Source of the DNA: Lachnospiraceae bacterium
GTDB lineage: Bacteria > Bacillota > Clostridia > Lachnospirales > Lachnospiraceae
Direction: 5' to 3'
Length of the DNA: 48,876 nucleotides
Assembly: GCA_021200995.1 (NCBI GenBank)
Contig: JAJQFS010000049.1
Location: 1-48,876, forward strand
Part shown: in pieces, positions 8,301 through 15,947 of the stretch
How the letters are laid out: each line of letters starts with the position of its first letter
How positions within the stretch are numbered: the first letter of the stretch is position 1
Program-made: the position numbers and the translations under genes
The notes under the pieces: generated by a model
Told to the model about the DNA's origin: nothing
Seen by the model: only the letters and a program-made list of their open reading frames with translations
Database searches by the model: none

Positions 8301-10223
8301 ATGAAAATTACGTTAAAAGACGGCTCTGTCAAAGAGTATGACCAGGCGATGAGCGTGATTGAGATCGCGAAGGATATCAGCGAGGGTCTGGCGAGGGTTG
8401 CCTGCGCCGGCGAAGTAAACGGTGAAAGAGTGGATTTGAGGACCGTGATTGATCAGGACTGCAGCCTGAACATCCTGACATTTAATGACAAGGGCGGCAG
8501 AGACGCGTTCCGCCATACGGCCTCCCATATTCTGGCGCAGGCGTTGAAGAGACTGTACCCTGAGGTCAAGCTGGCGATCGGCCCGTCGATCGACGACGGC
8601 TTCTATTATGACGTGGACGGCGTTACTTTAAGCACCGAGGATTTCCCGGCCATCGAAGCCGAGATGAAAAAGATTGTAAAAGAAGACCTGAAGCTGGAGC
8701 GCTTTGAGATGCCCAGAGCGGAGGCGATAGCGTATTTCAAAGAGAAAGATGAGCCATATAAGGTTGAGCTGATCGAGGACCTGCCTGAGGATGCGGCCAT
8801 CAGCTTTTACAGACAGGGCGAGTTTACTGACCTGTGCGCGGGTCCCCACCTGATGAGCACGAAGCCTGTGAAGGCCATCAAGCTGATGAAGCTTGCGGGC
8901 GCTTACTGGCGCGGCAATGAGAAAAACAAGATGCTCACCAGAATCTACGGCACAGCCTATACCAAAAATTCTGACCTGGAAGAGTATGTGAATATGCTCG
9001 AGGAGGCCAAAAAACGCGACCACAGAAAGATCGGCAAGGAAATGGGCCTGTTCATGCTGGCGGATGAAGGCCCCGGCTTCCCGTTCTTTTTACCGAAAGG
9101 TATGGTGATTTATAATACACTGCAGGAATACTGGAGGGAAATTCACGCCAGAGAGGGCTATGTGGAGATTTCCACGCCGATCATGTTAAACCGCAGTCTC
9201 TGGGAGACCTCCGGCCACTGGGATCATTACAAGGAAAATATGTACACGACCGTGATCGACGACCAGGATTTTGCCATCAAGCCCATGAACTGCCCGGGCG
9301 GTATGCTGGTGTATAAGTCTCAGCCCCGTTCCTACAAGGAGCTGCCGCTGCGCATCGGCGAGATTGGCCTGGTGCACCGTCATGAGAAGAGCGGCCAGCT
9401 GCACGGCCTGATGCGTGTGCGCTGCTTCCACCAGGATGACGCGCATATCTTCATGACGCCGGAGCAGATTAAGGACGAGATTAAAGGCGTGGTGCGTCTG
9501 ATCGACGAGGTTTATCAGCTCTTTGGTTTCAAATATTTTGTGGAACTGTCCACCAGACCGGAGGATTCCATGGGATCTGACGAGGACTGGGAGATGGCGA
9601 CAGCGGGCCTTCAGGGCGCCCTGGATGAAATGGGCCTTGAATACACCATCAATGAAGGTGACGGCGCGTTCTATGGACCGAAGATTGACTTTCACTTAAT
9701 TGATGCCATCGGCAGAGAGTGGCAGTGCGGCACCATCCAGTTAGACTTCCAGCTGCCGCAGCGCTTTGAGGCGGAATACACCGGTCCGGACGGTGAGCCG
9801 CACAGACCGATCATGATCCATCGAGTGGTTTATGGTTCCTTTGAGCGCTTTATCGGCATCCTGATCGAGCACTTCGCGGGCAAATTCCCGACGTGGCTGG
9901 CGCCTGTGCAGGTGAAGATTTTGCCAATCTCCGAGAAATATTTCGACTACGGAGAGAAGGTGCTGGCTCAGTGCAAGGCGGCAGGGTTACGCTGCGAGAT
10001 GGATACCCGCAGTGAGAAGATCGGTTATAAAATCCGCGAAGCCAGAAACGAGCGCGTCCCCTATATGCTGGTAGTGGGCCAGAAGGAAGAGGAGAGCGGT
10101 CAGGTTTCTGTCAGAAGCCGCTTTGCCGGTGATGAGGGAGCAAAGGATTTGTCCGCGTTTATCGCAGATATTCAGGCGGAGATTGCTTCCAAAGAAAACC
10201 GGAAGGAAGAAGCGCAGAACTAA
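8301..10223 (+). CDS. thrS: Threonine-tRNA ligase
   Basis: This 640-residue class II aminoacyl-tRNA synthetase charges tRNA-Thr. Domains in order are TGS (about 1-62), the editing domain with the HTASHILAQAL motif (about 70-220), the catalytic core with Zn-site MNCPGGM, motif 2 around LVHRHEKSG and motif 3 around GSFERFIGILIEH, and the C-terminal anticodon-binding domain (about 540-630). The start has GGGAG at 8286-8290, 10 bases upstream. Only 83 bp separate it from the sortase gene and no T-box leader is present there, unusual for a Firmicute thrS, so it may be read with upstream genes. A terminator follows. Confidence 0.98.
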   Translation: MKITLKDGSVKEYDQAMSVIEIAKDISEGLARVACAGEVNGERVDLRTVIDQDCSLNILTFNDKGGRDAFRHTASHILAQALKRLYPEVKLAIGPSIDDGFYYDVDGVTLSTEDFPAIEAEMKKIVKEDLKLERFEMPRAEAIAYFKEKDEPYKVELIEDLPEDAAISFYRQGEFTDLCAGPHLMSTKPVKAIKLMKLAGAYWRGNEKNKMLTRIYGTAYTKNSDLEEYVNMLEEAKKRDHRKIGKEMGLFMLADEGPGFPFFLPKGMVIYNTLQEYWREIHAREGYVEISTPIMLNRSLWETSGHWDHYKENMYTTVIDDQDFAIKPMNCPGGMLVYKSQPRSYKELPLRIGEIGLVHRHEKSGQLHGLMRVRCFHQDDAHIFMTPEQIKDEIKGVVRLIDEVYQLFGFKYFVELSTRPEDSMGSDEDWEMATAGLQGALDEMGLEYTINEGDGAFYGPKIDFHLIDAIGREWQCGTIQLDFQLPQRFEAEYTGPDGEPHRPIMIHRVVYGSFERFIGILIEHFAGKFPTWLAPVQVKILPISEKYFDYGEKVLAQCKAAGLRCEMDTRSEKIGYKIREARNERVPYMLVVGQKEEESGQVSVRSRFAGDEGAKDLSAFIADIQAEIASKENRKEEAQN

Positions 10224-10262
10224 GACAGGAAGTTTAAAAATTGGAATCATAATGTCAGAAAG

Positions 10263-10307
10263 CCGGCGGCGGAGTGTGTGATCAGGCACTTTGCGCGCCG
10301 GTTTTTT
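10263..10307 (+). terminator. Terminator after thrS
   Basis: An imperfect GC-rich hairpin has CCGGCG (10263-10268) pairing with CGCCGG (10296-10301) and inner AGTG/CACT pairing, then TTTTTT at 10302-10307. It starts about 40 bases after the thrS stop. Confidence 0.82.
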
Positions 10308-10350
10308 GAATAAATATCGTTTGCGATGGCGCTAAATAGTCCGGCTGTCA

Positions 10351-10379
10351 TTGGATAAAATTGCATACCCCGGTTATAT
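10351..10379 (+). promoter_or_regulatory. Possible promoter for the D-lactate dehydrogenase gene
   Basis: TTGGAT (10351-10356), a 17-base spacer and TTATAT (10374-10379) resemble a sigma-A promoter. It lies between the thrS terminator and the next gene and would give a leader of about 125 nt. No Rex-type operator was recognised. Confidence 0.4.
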
Positions 10380-10511
10380 TACATAAAATCAGAAAGACAG
10401 CAAAAAATAGATAGACCGAAAGAAATATGAGCGGATATGTTTGCGCATAATCCGTTTTACGAATGAAAAAGTGATTACTGACAGATTGATTCATCAGAAA
10501 GCAGGTAAAAT

Positions 10512-11492
10512 ATGAAAATCGCATTTTTTGGTACAAAATCGTATGACCGGCTCTGGTTTGAGCCACTTTCAACGCAAAAGGGGCAGGAAATTACCTTTTT
10601 CCGTCCCAGGCTGACGTCGGAGACAGCACCTTTGGCCAGAGGACACAGGGCGGTCTGCGCTTTCGTCAATGACGAACTTGGCGAGGACACGCTCGCAATT
10701 CTGAAACAGGAAGGTGTAAAGCTTATTCTTCTTCGCTGTGCGGGTTATAATAACGTAGATCTGAAGGCTGCCAGGGGGCTTGAAATGACGGTGCTGCGGG
10801 TACCCGGTTATTCTCCGGAAGCGGTAGCGGAGCATGCCATGGCATTAGCGATGGCTGCCAACCGACGACTTCACAAAGCCTATAATAAAGTCCGTGACAA
10901 TGATTTCAGTCTGACAGGTCTGACCGGTGTGAATCTGTATCAGAAAACGGCGGGAATTGTCGGAACGGGTAAAATCGGACAGGCCATGATCCGGATCTGT
11001 AAGGGCTTTGGGATGGACGTGATTGCCTATGACCCATATCCGGTGCCGGATCTGGATGTGAAGTATGTGTCTTTGCAGGAGCTGCTGCATGAATCGGATC
11101 TGATTTCCCTGCATTGTCCGCTGTTCCCCGAGACACATCATATCATTGATGCCGAAGCGATTGCGCAGATGAAGGATGGGGTCATTTTAGTCAATACCTC
11201 CCGCGGCGGACTGATTAAGACGGAAGATTTGATTAATGGCATCAAAGCAGGTAAATTCCACGCGGTTGCGCTGGATGTGTATGAGGAGGAGAGCGAGCTT
11301 GTATACGAAGATCACTCGGACAATATTCTGGACCACACGACAACGGCACGTCTGCTTTCCTTCCCTAATGTGTTATTAACCTCCCACCAGGGCTTTCTGA
11401 CAAAGGAAGCCCTGTATACGATCGCCGAGGTGACGCTCGACAACGCGGCGGCTTATGAAAACGGGCAGGAGCTGCAGAATATAGTCAGATGA
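10512..11492 (+). CDS. ldhA: D-lactate dehydrogenase / D-2-hydroxyacid dehydrogenase
   Basis: This 326-residue NAD-dependent D-2-hydroxyacid dehydrogenase probably reduces pyruvate to D-lactate as a fermentative redox outlet. Residues 1-100 and the C-terminus form the substrate domain. The NAD-binding fold carries GTGKIG at 151-156. VNTSRGGLI holds the catalytic Arg, and SHQGF places the catalytic His at H292. The beginning MKIAFFGTKSYD and the segment AFVNDELGEDTL are like those of the LdhA/VanH group. An upstream terminator and its own promoter suggest a single-gene unit. The symbol rests on family resemblance; other 2-oxoacids are possible substrates. Confidence 0.87.
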   Translation: MKIAFFGTKSYDRLWFEPLSTQKGQEITFFRPRLTSETAPLARGHRAVCAFVNDELGEDTLAILKQEGVKLILLRCAGYNNVDLKAARGLEMTVLRVPGYSPEAVAEHAMALAMAANRRLHKAYNKVRDNDFSLTGLTGVNLYQKTAGIVGTGKIGQAMIRICKGFGMDVIAYDPYPVPDLDVKYVSLQELLHESDLISLHCPLFPETHHIIDAEAIAQMKDGVILVNTSRGGLIKTEDLINGIKAGKFHAVALDVYEEESELVYEDHSDNILDHTTTARLLSFPNVLLTSHQGFLTKEALYTIAEVTLDNAAAYENGQELQNIVR

Positions 11493-11501
11493 CAGTGCTT
11501 T

Positions 11502-11517
11502 TTCATCCATGGATGAA
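11502..11517. promoter_or_regulatory. 16-bp perfect palindrome after ldhA
   Basis: TTCATCCATGGATGAA is self-complementary and lies 9 bases after the ldhA stop. It has no loop and no following T-tract, so it is not a terminator; a DNA-binding site is possible but unproven. Confidence 0.3.
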
Positions 11518-11609
11518 TATGGCAAATGTGAGCCTTCCAAAAAGGTTAGCGCAATATAACTTCATAGAAAATCTCAAGAACCGCTTGCTTTTATGTCAGA
11601 ATTTGTATA

Positions 11610-11638
11610 TCATGTAAATGATTTTCGATTTTACATGA
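11610..11638. promoter_or_regulatory. Inverted repeat upstream of the Na/Pi cotransporter gene
   Basis: TCATGTAAA (11610-11618) and TTTACATGA (11630-11638) are perfect 9-bp arms with an 11-base AT-rich centre, about 100 bp before the gene. The size and spacing fit an operator or a small hairpin. A PHO-type control is only a guess from the gene's role. Confidence 0.35.
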
Positions 11639-11682
11639 AAATCAGACGCATTTTACACAGAATTCAGACAAAGCGAATAAAA

Positions 11683-11720
11683 AGCCCGCGCACAAAGAGA
11701 TTCTTTCATGCGCGCAGGCT
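11683..11720 (+). other. Hairpin in the leader of the Na/Pi cotransporter gene
   Basis: AGCC and CGCGC (11683-11691) pair with GCGCG (11710-11714) and GGCT (11717-11720), leaving a CA bulge and an 18-base loop. It ends 15 bases before the ATG and so nearly reaches the ribosome binding site region (CGGGAGA, 11724-11730). It could be a weak terminator of ldhA or a translation-control hairpin. Confidence 0.4.
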
Positions 11721-11735
11721 GTTCGGGAGATTTTT

Positions 11736-13379
11736 ATGTCAATCGGAGATATATTTTCCCTGTTCGGAGGCATCGGACTGTTTCTTTATGGCATGTCCAT
11801 CATGTCCTCCGGACTTCGAAGTGCCTGCGGCGATAACCTGCAGAAGATACTGGAGAAGGCCACGGGCAATAAGGTGATGGCGGTACTGATGGGGATTCTG
11901 GTCACCATGTTGATTCAGTCTTCTTCCGCCACAGACGTCATGGTGATCGGCTTTGTCAGCTCCGGTATGATGACCTTAAGCCAGGCGATCGGCGTGATCA
12001 TGGGAGCCAATATCGGTACTACGATCACGGCTCAGATTACCGCCTTTGACCTTGGCACCTGGGCGCCGCTGATTCTCTTCATCGGCGCGGTCATGTACCT
12101 GTTTATCAAAAAACAGGTGATTCGGCATATCGGCTCCATCATCATGGGTTTTGGTATGCTTTTTCAGGGCATTTCCTTTATGAAGGCGGCGATTTCGCCC
12201 TTAAGTGAGACGCAGATCTTTCAGAATCTGCTTTCCGCTCTTTCCAATCCTTTCCTCATCGTGTTATTTGGCGTTGCGTTTACGGCTCTTTTACAGAGCT
12301 CTTCTTCCGCGACGGTTATTTTCCAGGCGTTCGCCGCCCAGGGGATTATTTCCTATTATACCTGCGTCTATCTGATTATCGGTTCCGCGATCGGTTCTGT
12401 GACGCCGAATTTTTTAGCCAGCCTGACCACGAACCGCAACGGGAAACGGACCGCTTTATTAAATCTGCTCTTTAACCTGATCCGTGCGGCGTTGCTTATG
12501 ACTGTCATCGGTATTTTCCCGCAGATATTGGATTTTATTCAGTACATATCCGGAGATGACATTGCCAGACAGGTTGCAAATACGCACACCCTCTTCGCGA
12601 TCTTCGCGGTGGTTGTCATGCTGCCGTTCTCAGAATATATTGTGAAGCTGGCGCAAAAGCTGCTTCCGCCCAGAAAGAGCGAGCTGCAGGATCTGGACGA
12701 CCGCGAACTGAAGTTCATGACCAATGTACAGGAGCTGCCGACCGCCGTGGCCATCAGCCAGGCCAAAAAGGAGATCGCCCGTATGGGTGCGATTTCCGTA
12801 GGAAATCTGGCTTTGTCGCTGGAGAGCTTTTTTGAGCTGGACGAGGAGAAGGCTGCCAGGGTTTTAGAGGTGGAGGAGACAGTTAATTATCTGGATAACG
12901 CCATCATTGCCAAGCTGGTACAGCTAAGAACCATGAATATCTCGCAGAGAGACATGAACCGTGTCTATCATCTGATTTTATCGGTGGCTGATATTGAACG
13001 TATCTCTGATTACGCGGAGAATATCAGCGGATACCAGAGTCAGATCCGCGCGGAGAAGGCCACGATGTCTGAGGACGCCAGGGGGGATTTGTTAAAGCTG
13101 TCCGAATTATGCCTGGAGGATGTGAACCTCTGCCTGGAGATTTTCGAGAATGATTCCTTCCACAAGCTGCATGAGGTGGAGGAGCTGGAGAGCGAGATGG
13201 AAGAGCTGTTAGAGGAGGTCAAGGACAATCATGTGAAGCGTCTGCTCAACGCGACCTGTAAACCGATTGTGGACGTGATTTTTACGGATCTTTTAACGGA
13301 TCTGGAGAGAAGCGCTGCGCACGCTGACAACGTGGCCTACGCGCTTTCGCCGCAGAACGGGGTTTCCAGACTGGAGTAG
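11736..13379 (+). CDS. Na/Pi cotransporter family protein with PhoU-like C-terminal domain
   Basis: This 547-residue protein is of the NptA/YjbB type. Residues 1-310 hold about nine membrane segments in two inverted Na_Pi_cotrans repeats, each marked by a QSSS motif (QSSSATDVMVIGFV and QSSSSATVIFQAF). Residues 340-540 are a cytosolic helical PhoU-like domain with many Glu/Leu heptads. Related proteins move phosphate with Na+, often outwards, and the PhoU part may sense phosphate. The start at 11736 gives MSIGDIFSLFGGIGLFLYGM, a normal beginning. It is monocistronic: inverted repeats lie upstream and a terminator downstream. Confidence 0.9.
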   Translation: MSIGDIFSLFGGIGLFLYGMSIMSSGLRSACGDNLQKILEKATGNKVMAVLMGILVTMLIQSSSATDVMVIGFVSSGMMTLSQAIGVIMGANIGTTITAQITAFDLGTWAPLILFIGAVMYLFIKKQVIRHIGSIIMGFGMLFQGISFMKAAISPLSETQIFQNLLSALSNPFLIVLFGVAFTALLQSSSSATVIFQAFAAQGIISYYTCVYLIIGSAIGSVTPNFLASLTTNRNGKRTALLNLLFNLIRAALLMTVIGIFPQILDFIQYISGDDIARQVANTHTLFAIFAVVVMLPFSEYIVKLAQKLLPPRKSELQDLDDRELKFMTNVQELPTAVAISQAKKEIARMGAISVGNLALSLESFFELDEEKAARVLEVEETVNYLDNAIIAKLVQLRTMNISQRDMNRVYHLILSVADIERISDYAENISGYQSQIRAEKATMSEDARGDLLKLSELCLEDVNLCLEIFENDSFHKLHEVEELESEMEELLEEVKDNHVKRLLNATCKPIVDVIFTDLLTDLERSAAHADNVAYALSPQNGVSRLE

Positions 13380-13420
13380 CGGCGGAAACGAATGACAAAA
13401 GTACATAGCAAAGCGAGAGG

Positions 13421-13467
13421 AAGCCGTTTGCTTTTTTCCTTGACAGAGGAATGCAAACGGCTTTATT
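13421..13467 (+). terminator. Terminator after the Na/Pi cotransporter gene
   Basis: AAGCCGTTTGC (13421-13431) pairs perfectly with GCAAACGGCTT (13453-13463), with a 21-base loop, then TATT. The loop contains TTGACA of a probable downstream promoter. The short T-run may make termination leaky. Confidence 0.72.
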
Positions 13468-13469
13468 AT
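13440..13469 (+). promoter_or_regulatory. Probable promoter of the four-paralog membrane protein cluster
   Basis: TTGACA (13440-13445), an 18-base spacer and TATTAT (13464-13469) precede the first gene of the cluster by about 95 bp. The -35 sits in the loop of the upstream terminator and the -10 just after its stem. Confidence 0.5.
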
Positions 13470-13562
13470 GCTATACAGGGTTATGATTTTGACAGTTTTC
13501 GTGCTGAAAGATACGGCGAAAAACTCTGAACGACAAATGAAAAATACGTAAGGAGACAAAAG

Positions 13563-15947
13563 GTGAGAGATACCTTACAGAAATTTACAGCCGCGGTGAA
13601 GGCGGGCAGGGCATGGAAAGCGGTTTTACTTATGGAATTGATCGCAATCCTTTTTTTGTTGGCAAACTGTTTTCGCAGTCGCTGCGATTACATCGTGGAT
13701 GCGGATGATCTGTATATTCAGGCGGATTACGTGGAGAAAACCACAGATGAAAATGGGACATCTTCTCTTACGGCGGCAGTGGAGGATTCGACCGGAGACG
13801 ATGGGGAAGTAATTCTCAGCAGTCAGAATCTGACTTTATATCCGGGCTCCTACAGAGTCAGCGTTTCTTATCATTCTCAGGTAAATTATGTGGAGACTTC
13901 GGGCCTGGAAAACGGTTTGAGTTATCTGAATCTGGAGAGCGAACACAATTCCGCCTATTATGATTTTCCAAGGCTCCTGCTCAGGGACACACTCAGCAGC
14001 GTGGAGCAGACAGTACAGATCAGATCTCCGTGGGCGATGACGGATTATGAACTGAATGTCTCCTATTATGGGTATGGGGAACTGACGATTTATGCAATTG
14101 AAGTGGAAGAGATAGTAGCGTACAGATATGTGTGTCTGATTGGCATTCTCCTTCTTTTCATTCTGCTGGATACGATCTGCTTCCTGTTTTTCTGCGACCA
14201 GGATTTCCACTACGGGAAGGAAGTCGGTATATTGACACTGATCTGTGTCGGCGCGGTTCTCCCATTTATGGCCAACTGGACTTACTGGGGGCATGATATC
14301 GGGTTTCATGCAAACCGGATTCAGCTTCTGGCAACGGAGATTGCGAATGGAAACTGGTTCCCGGCAGTCTTTTCATCGGCGCTGAATGGCTACGGATATC
14401 CCGCGCCTTTATTTTATGGGGAGATCTTTCTTTATATTCCTGCGCTTCTGTACTGCTGCGGTCTGGGTCTGACTACGGTGTACAACCTGTATGTATGCAT
14501 GGTTTCTGTCGCCACGTGTCTGATTATGTATGCCTGCTCGCGGAAAATCTTTCAGAAGACTTCCACGGCGCTTCTGGCCGCGGCCATGTACACCTTCAGC
14601 GCGGTCAGGCTGACAAATGTTTTCGTCAGATCCGCCGTAGGAGAGTATACGGCGCAGGTGTTTCTGCCTTTGGTATTTCTTGGCTTTTACCAGGTGTATT
14701 CGGCGCCGAAGGGGGAGAAGGTCACGATCAGGAGATACTGGCCCATTATCGTGGGTCTGACCGCCATTGTGAACTCCCATACGTTGAGCATTGTCATGAG
14801 CGCCATGCTGATCCTGCTGGTTTGTGTGGCTCTGATCAAAAAGACGCTGGAGCCGCAAAGACTCTGTGGACTCATTAAGGCTGCGGTTCTGTCTCTTCTG
14901 GTGAATCTGGCGTTCCTCGTCCCTATGGCAGCTTCTCTGCGCATGGATATGGTTGTCAGTGAGCAGGCCGGCGGAACCATCCAGCAGGCCGGTGCTTATC
15001 TTTTACAGGTATTTCAGTTTGTTGTAAACGGTTATCAGCTGGATCAGAGCAGCAGCCCGACTCCTTCTGAGGAAATGTCGCTGTCTCTCGGTTTGCCTGT
15101 GATACTTGGGCTGGTATTGTTTTTAGTATATCTGGCAAAACAGAATGCGTGCGGCTGCCGTGACAAAGAGAAGAGAAATCTTGCAGGTGCCTGCTGGGTT
15201 TTGTCTGTTTTTACCATTTTTCTTTCTTCCATATATATGTTTTATGATTATCTGGATTTTCTGCCGGAACAGATCTACAATGTGCTGGTGGTTTATCAGT
15301 TCCCGTGGAGATGGCTGACCTATGCAGTGCTGTTTGGCGTTTTCTGTACGGCCGCGGTGGTGGACAGTGGAGAGGTGGATTCACTGTTTCGGGGCATTTC
15401 TCCCGCGCTGATACTGGCAGCGGCGCTGATTTTAAACACAGGACAGATCTATGCAGACCAGCTGCGCACGGCAACGATAACGCGCCTTGATAATAATGCG
15501 TATTGCTATACATTAATGGTGGGCGGCGATAACCTGCTGTGGGGCAGCGATGTTTATGAGGTGTATTATTCAGATCTGATCTATGATGAGACACAGGTAT
15601 CAGCGGGAGATTACCGGTATGAGGATGGCAGATGGAAGCTGTATGACGTGGAAAATACTTCGGACATGGCTGCCACAGTAGACATTCCCCTGTTTCACTA
15701 TGACAATTACGCGGCATATGATTCTGAGACTGGCGAGGAAATCGTAATCTCTAACGGCAGCAACAACCGCATTCAGCTGAACATTCCAGCGGGCTATAAC
15801 GGCACAGTAATCGTGGAATATCAGATTCCCACATTGTGGAAGGCGGCAGTGGCCGTATCCGTGGCGACAGACGCTCTTCTTGTTGTTTATGTTATTTTAC
15901 ACAGAAGAAAAGGAACCCGTATGAAGTTGGAGGAAAAACAGAAGTGA
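13563..15947 (+). CDS. GT-C-like multi-pass membrane protein, paralog 1 of 4 (PTPS-related/YfhO-like)
   Basis: This 794-residue protein starts at GTG with AAGGAG at 13550-13555. Layout: one membrane segment (about 20-40), an extracytoplasmic beta-rich domain (about 41-180), a block of about 11 membrane segments (about 185-620), a second beta-rich domain, then a last membrane segment (about 755-780) and a basic tail. The motif WGHDIGFH (H244, D245, H249) followed by ALNGYGYPAPLFYGE lies in the first large outer loop, where GT-C glycosyltransferases hold their catalytic Asp. The family is annotated as 6-pyruvoyl-tetrahydropterin synthase-related membrane protein, a name without functional meaning. 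A lipid-linked sugar transferase for cell-surface glycans is the best inference. It shares a GTGA overlap with paralog 2. Confidence 0.75.
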   Translation: MRDTLQKFTAAVKAGRAWKAVLLMELIAILFLLANCFRSRCDYIVDADDLYIQADYVEKTTDENGTSSLTAAVEDSTGDDGEVILSSQNLTLYPGSYRVSVSYHSQVNYVETSGLENGLSYLNLESEHNSAYYDFPRLLLRDTLSSVEQTVQIRSPWAMTDYELNVSYYGYGELTIYAIEVEEIVAYRYVCLIGILLLFILLDTICFLFFCDQDFHYGKEVGILTLICVGAVLPFMANWTYWGHDIGFHANRIQLLATEIANGNWFPAVFSSALNGYGYPAPLFYGEIFLYIPALLYCCGLGLTTVYNLYVCMVSVATCLIMYACSRKIFQKTSTALLAAAMYTFSAVRLTNVFVRSAVGEYTAQVFLPLVFLGFYQVYSAPKGEKVTIRRYWPIIVGLTAIVNSHTLSIVMSAMLILLVCVALIKKTLEPQRLCGLIKAAVLSLLVNLAFLVPMAASLRMDMVVSEQAGGTIQQAGAYLLQVFQFVVNGYQLDQSSSPTPSEEMSLSLGLPVILGLVLFLVYLAKQNACGCRDKEKRNLAGACWVLSVFTIFLSSIYMFYDYLDFLPEQIYNVLVVYQFPWRWLTYAVLFGVFCTAAVVDSGEVDSLFRGISPALILAAALILNTGQIYADQLRTATITRLDNNAYCYTLMVGGDNLLWGSDVYEVYYSDLIYDETQVSAGDYRYEDGRWKLYDVENTSDMAATVDIPLFHYDNYAAYDSETGEEIVISNGSNNRIQLNIPAGYNGTVIVEYQIPTLWKAAVAVSVATDALLVVYVILHRRKGTRMKLEEKQK

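Noticed and set aside
11593-11877. 94-codon frame before the Na/Pi cotransporter
   Set aside because: It overlaps the transporter start out of frame and covers the inverted repeats. No ribosome binding site or family resemblance.
15836-15943. N-terminal extension of paralog 2
   Set aside because: It lies entirely inside paralog 1 in another frame; GTG 15944 with GGAGG and matching paralog N-termini is the better start.
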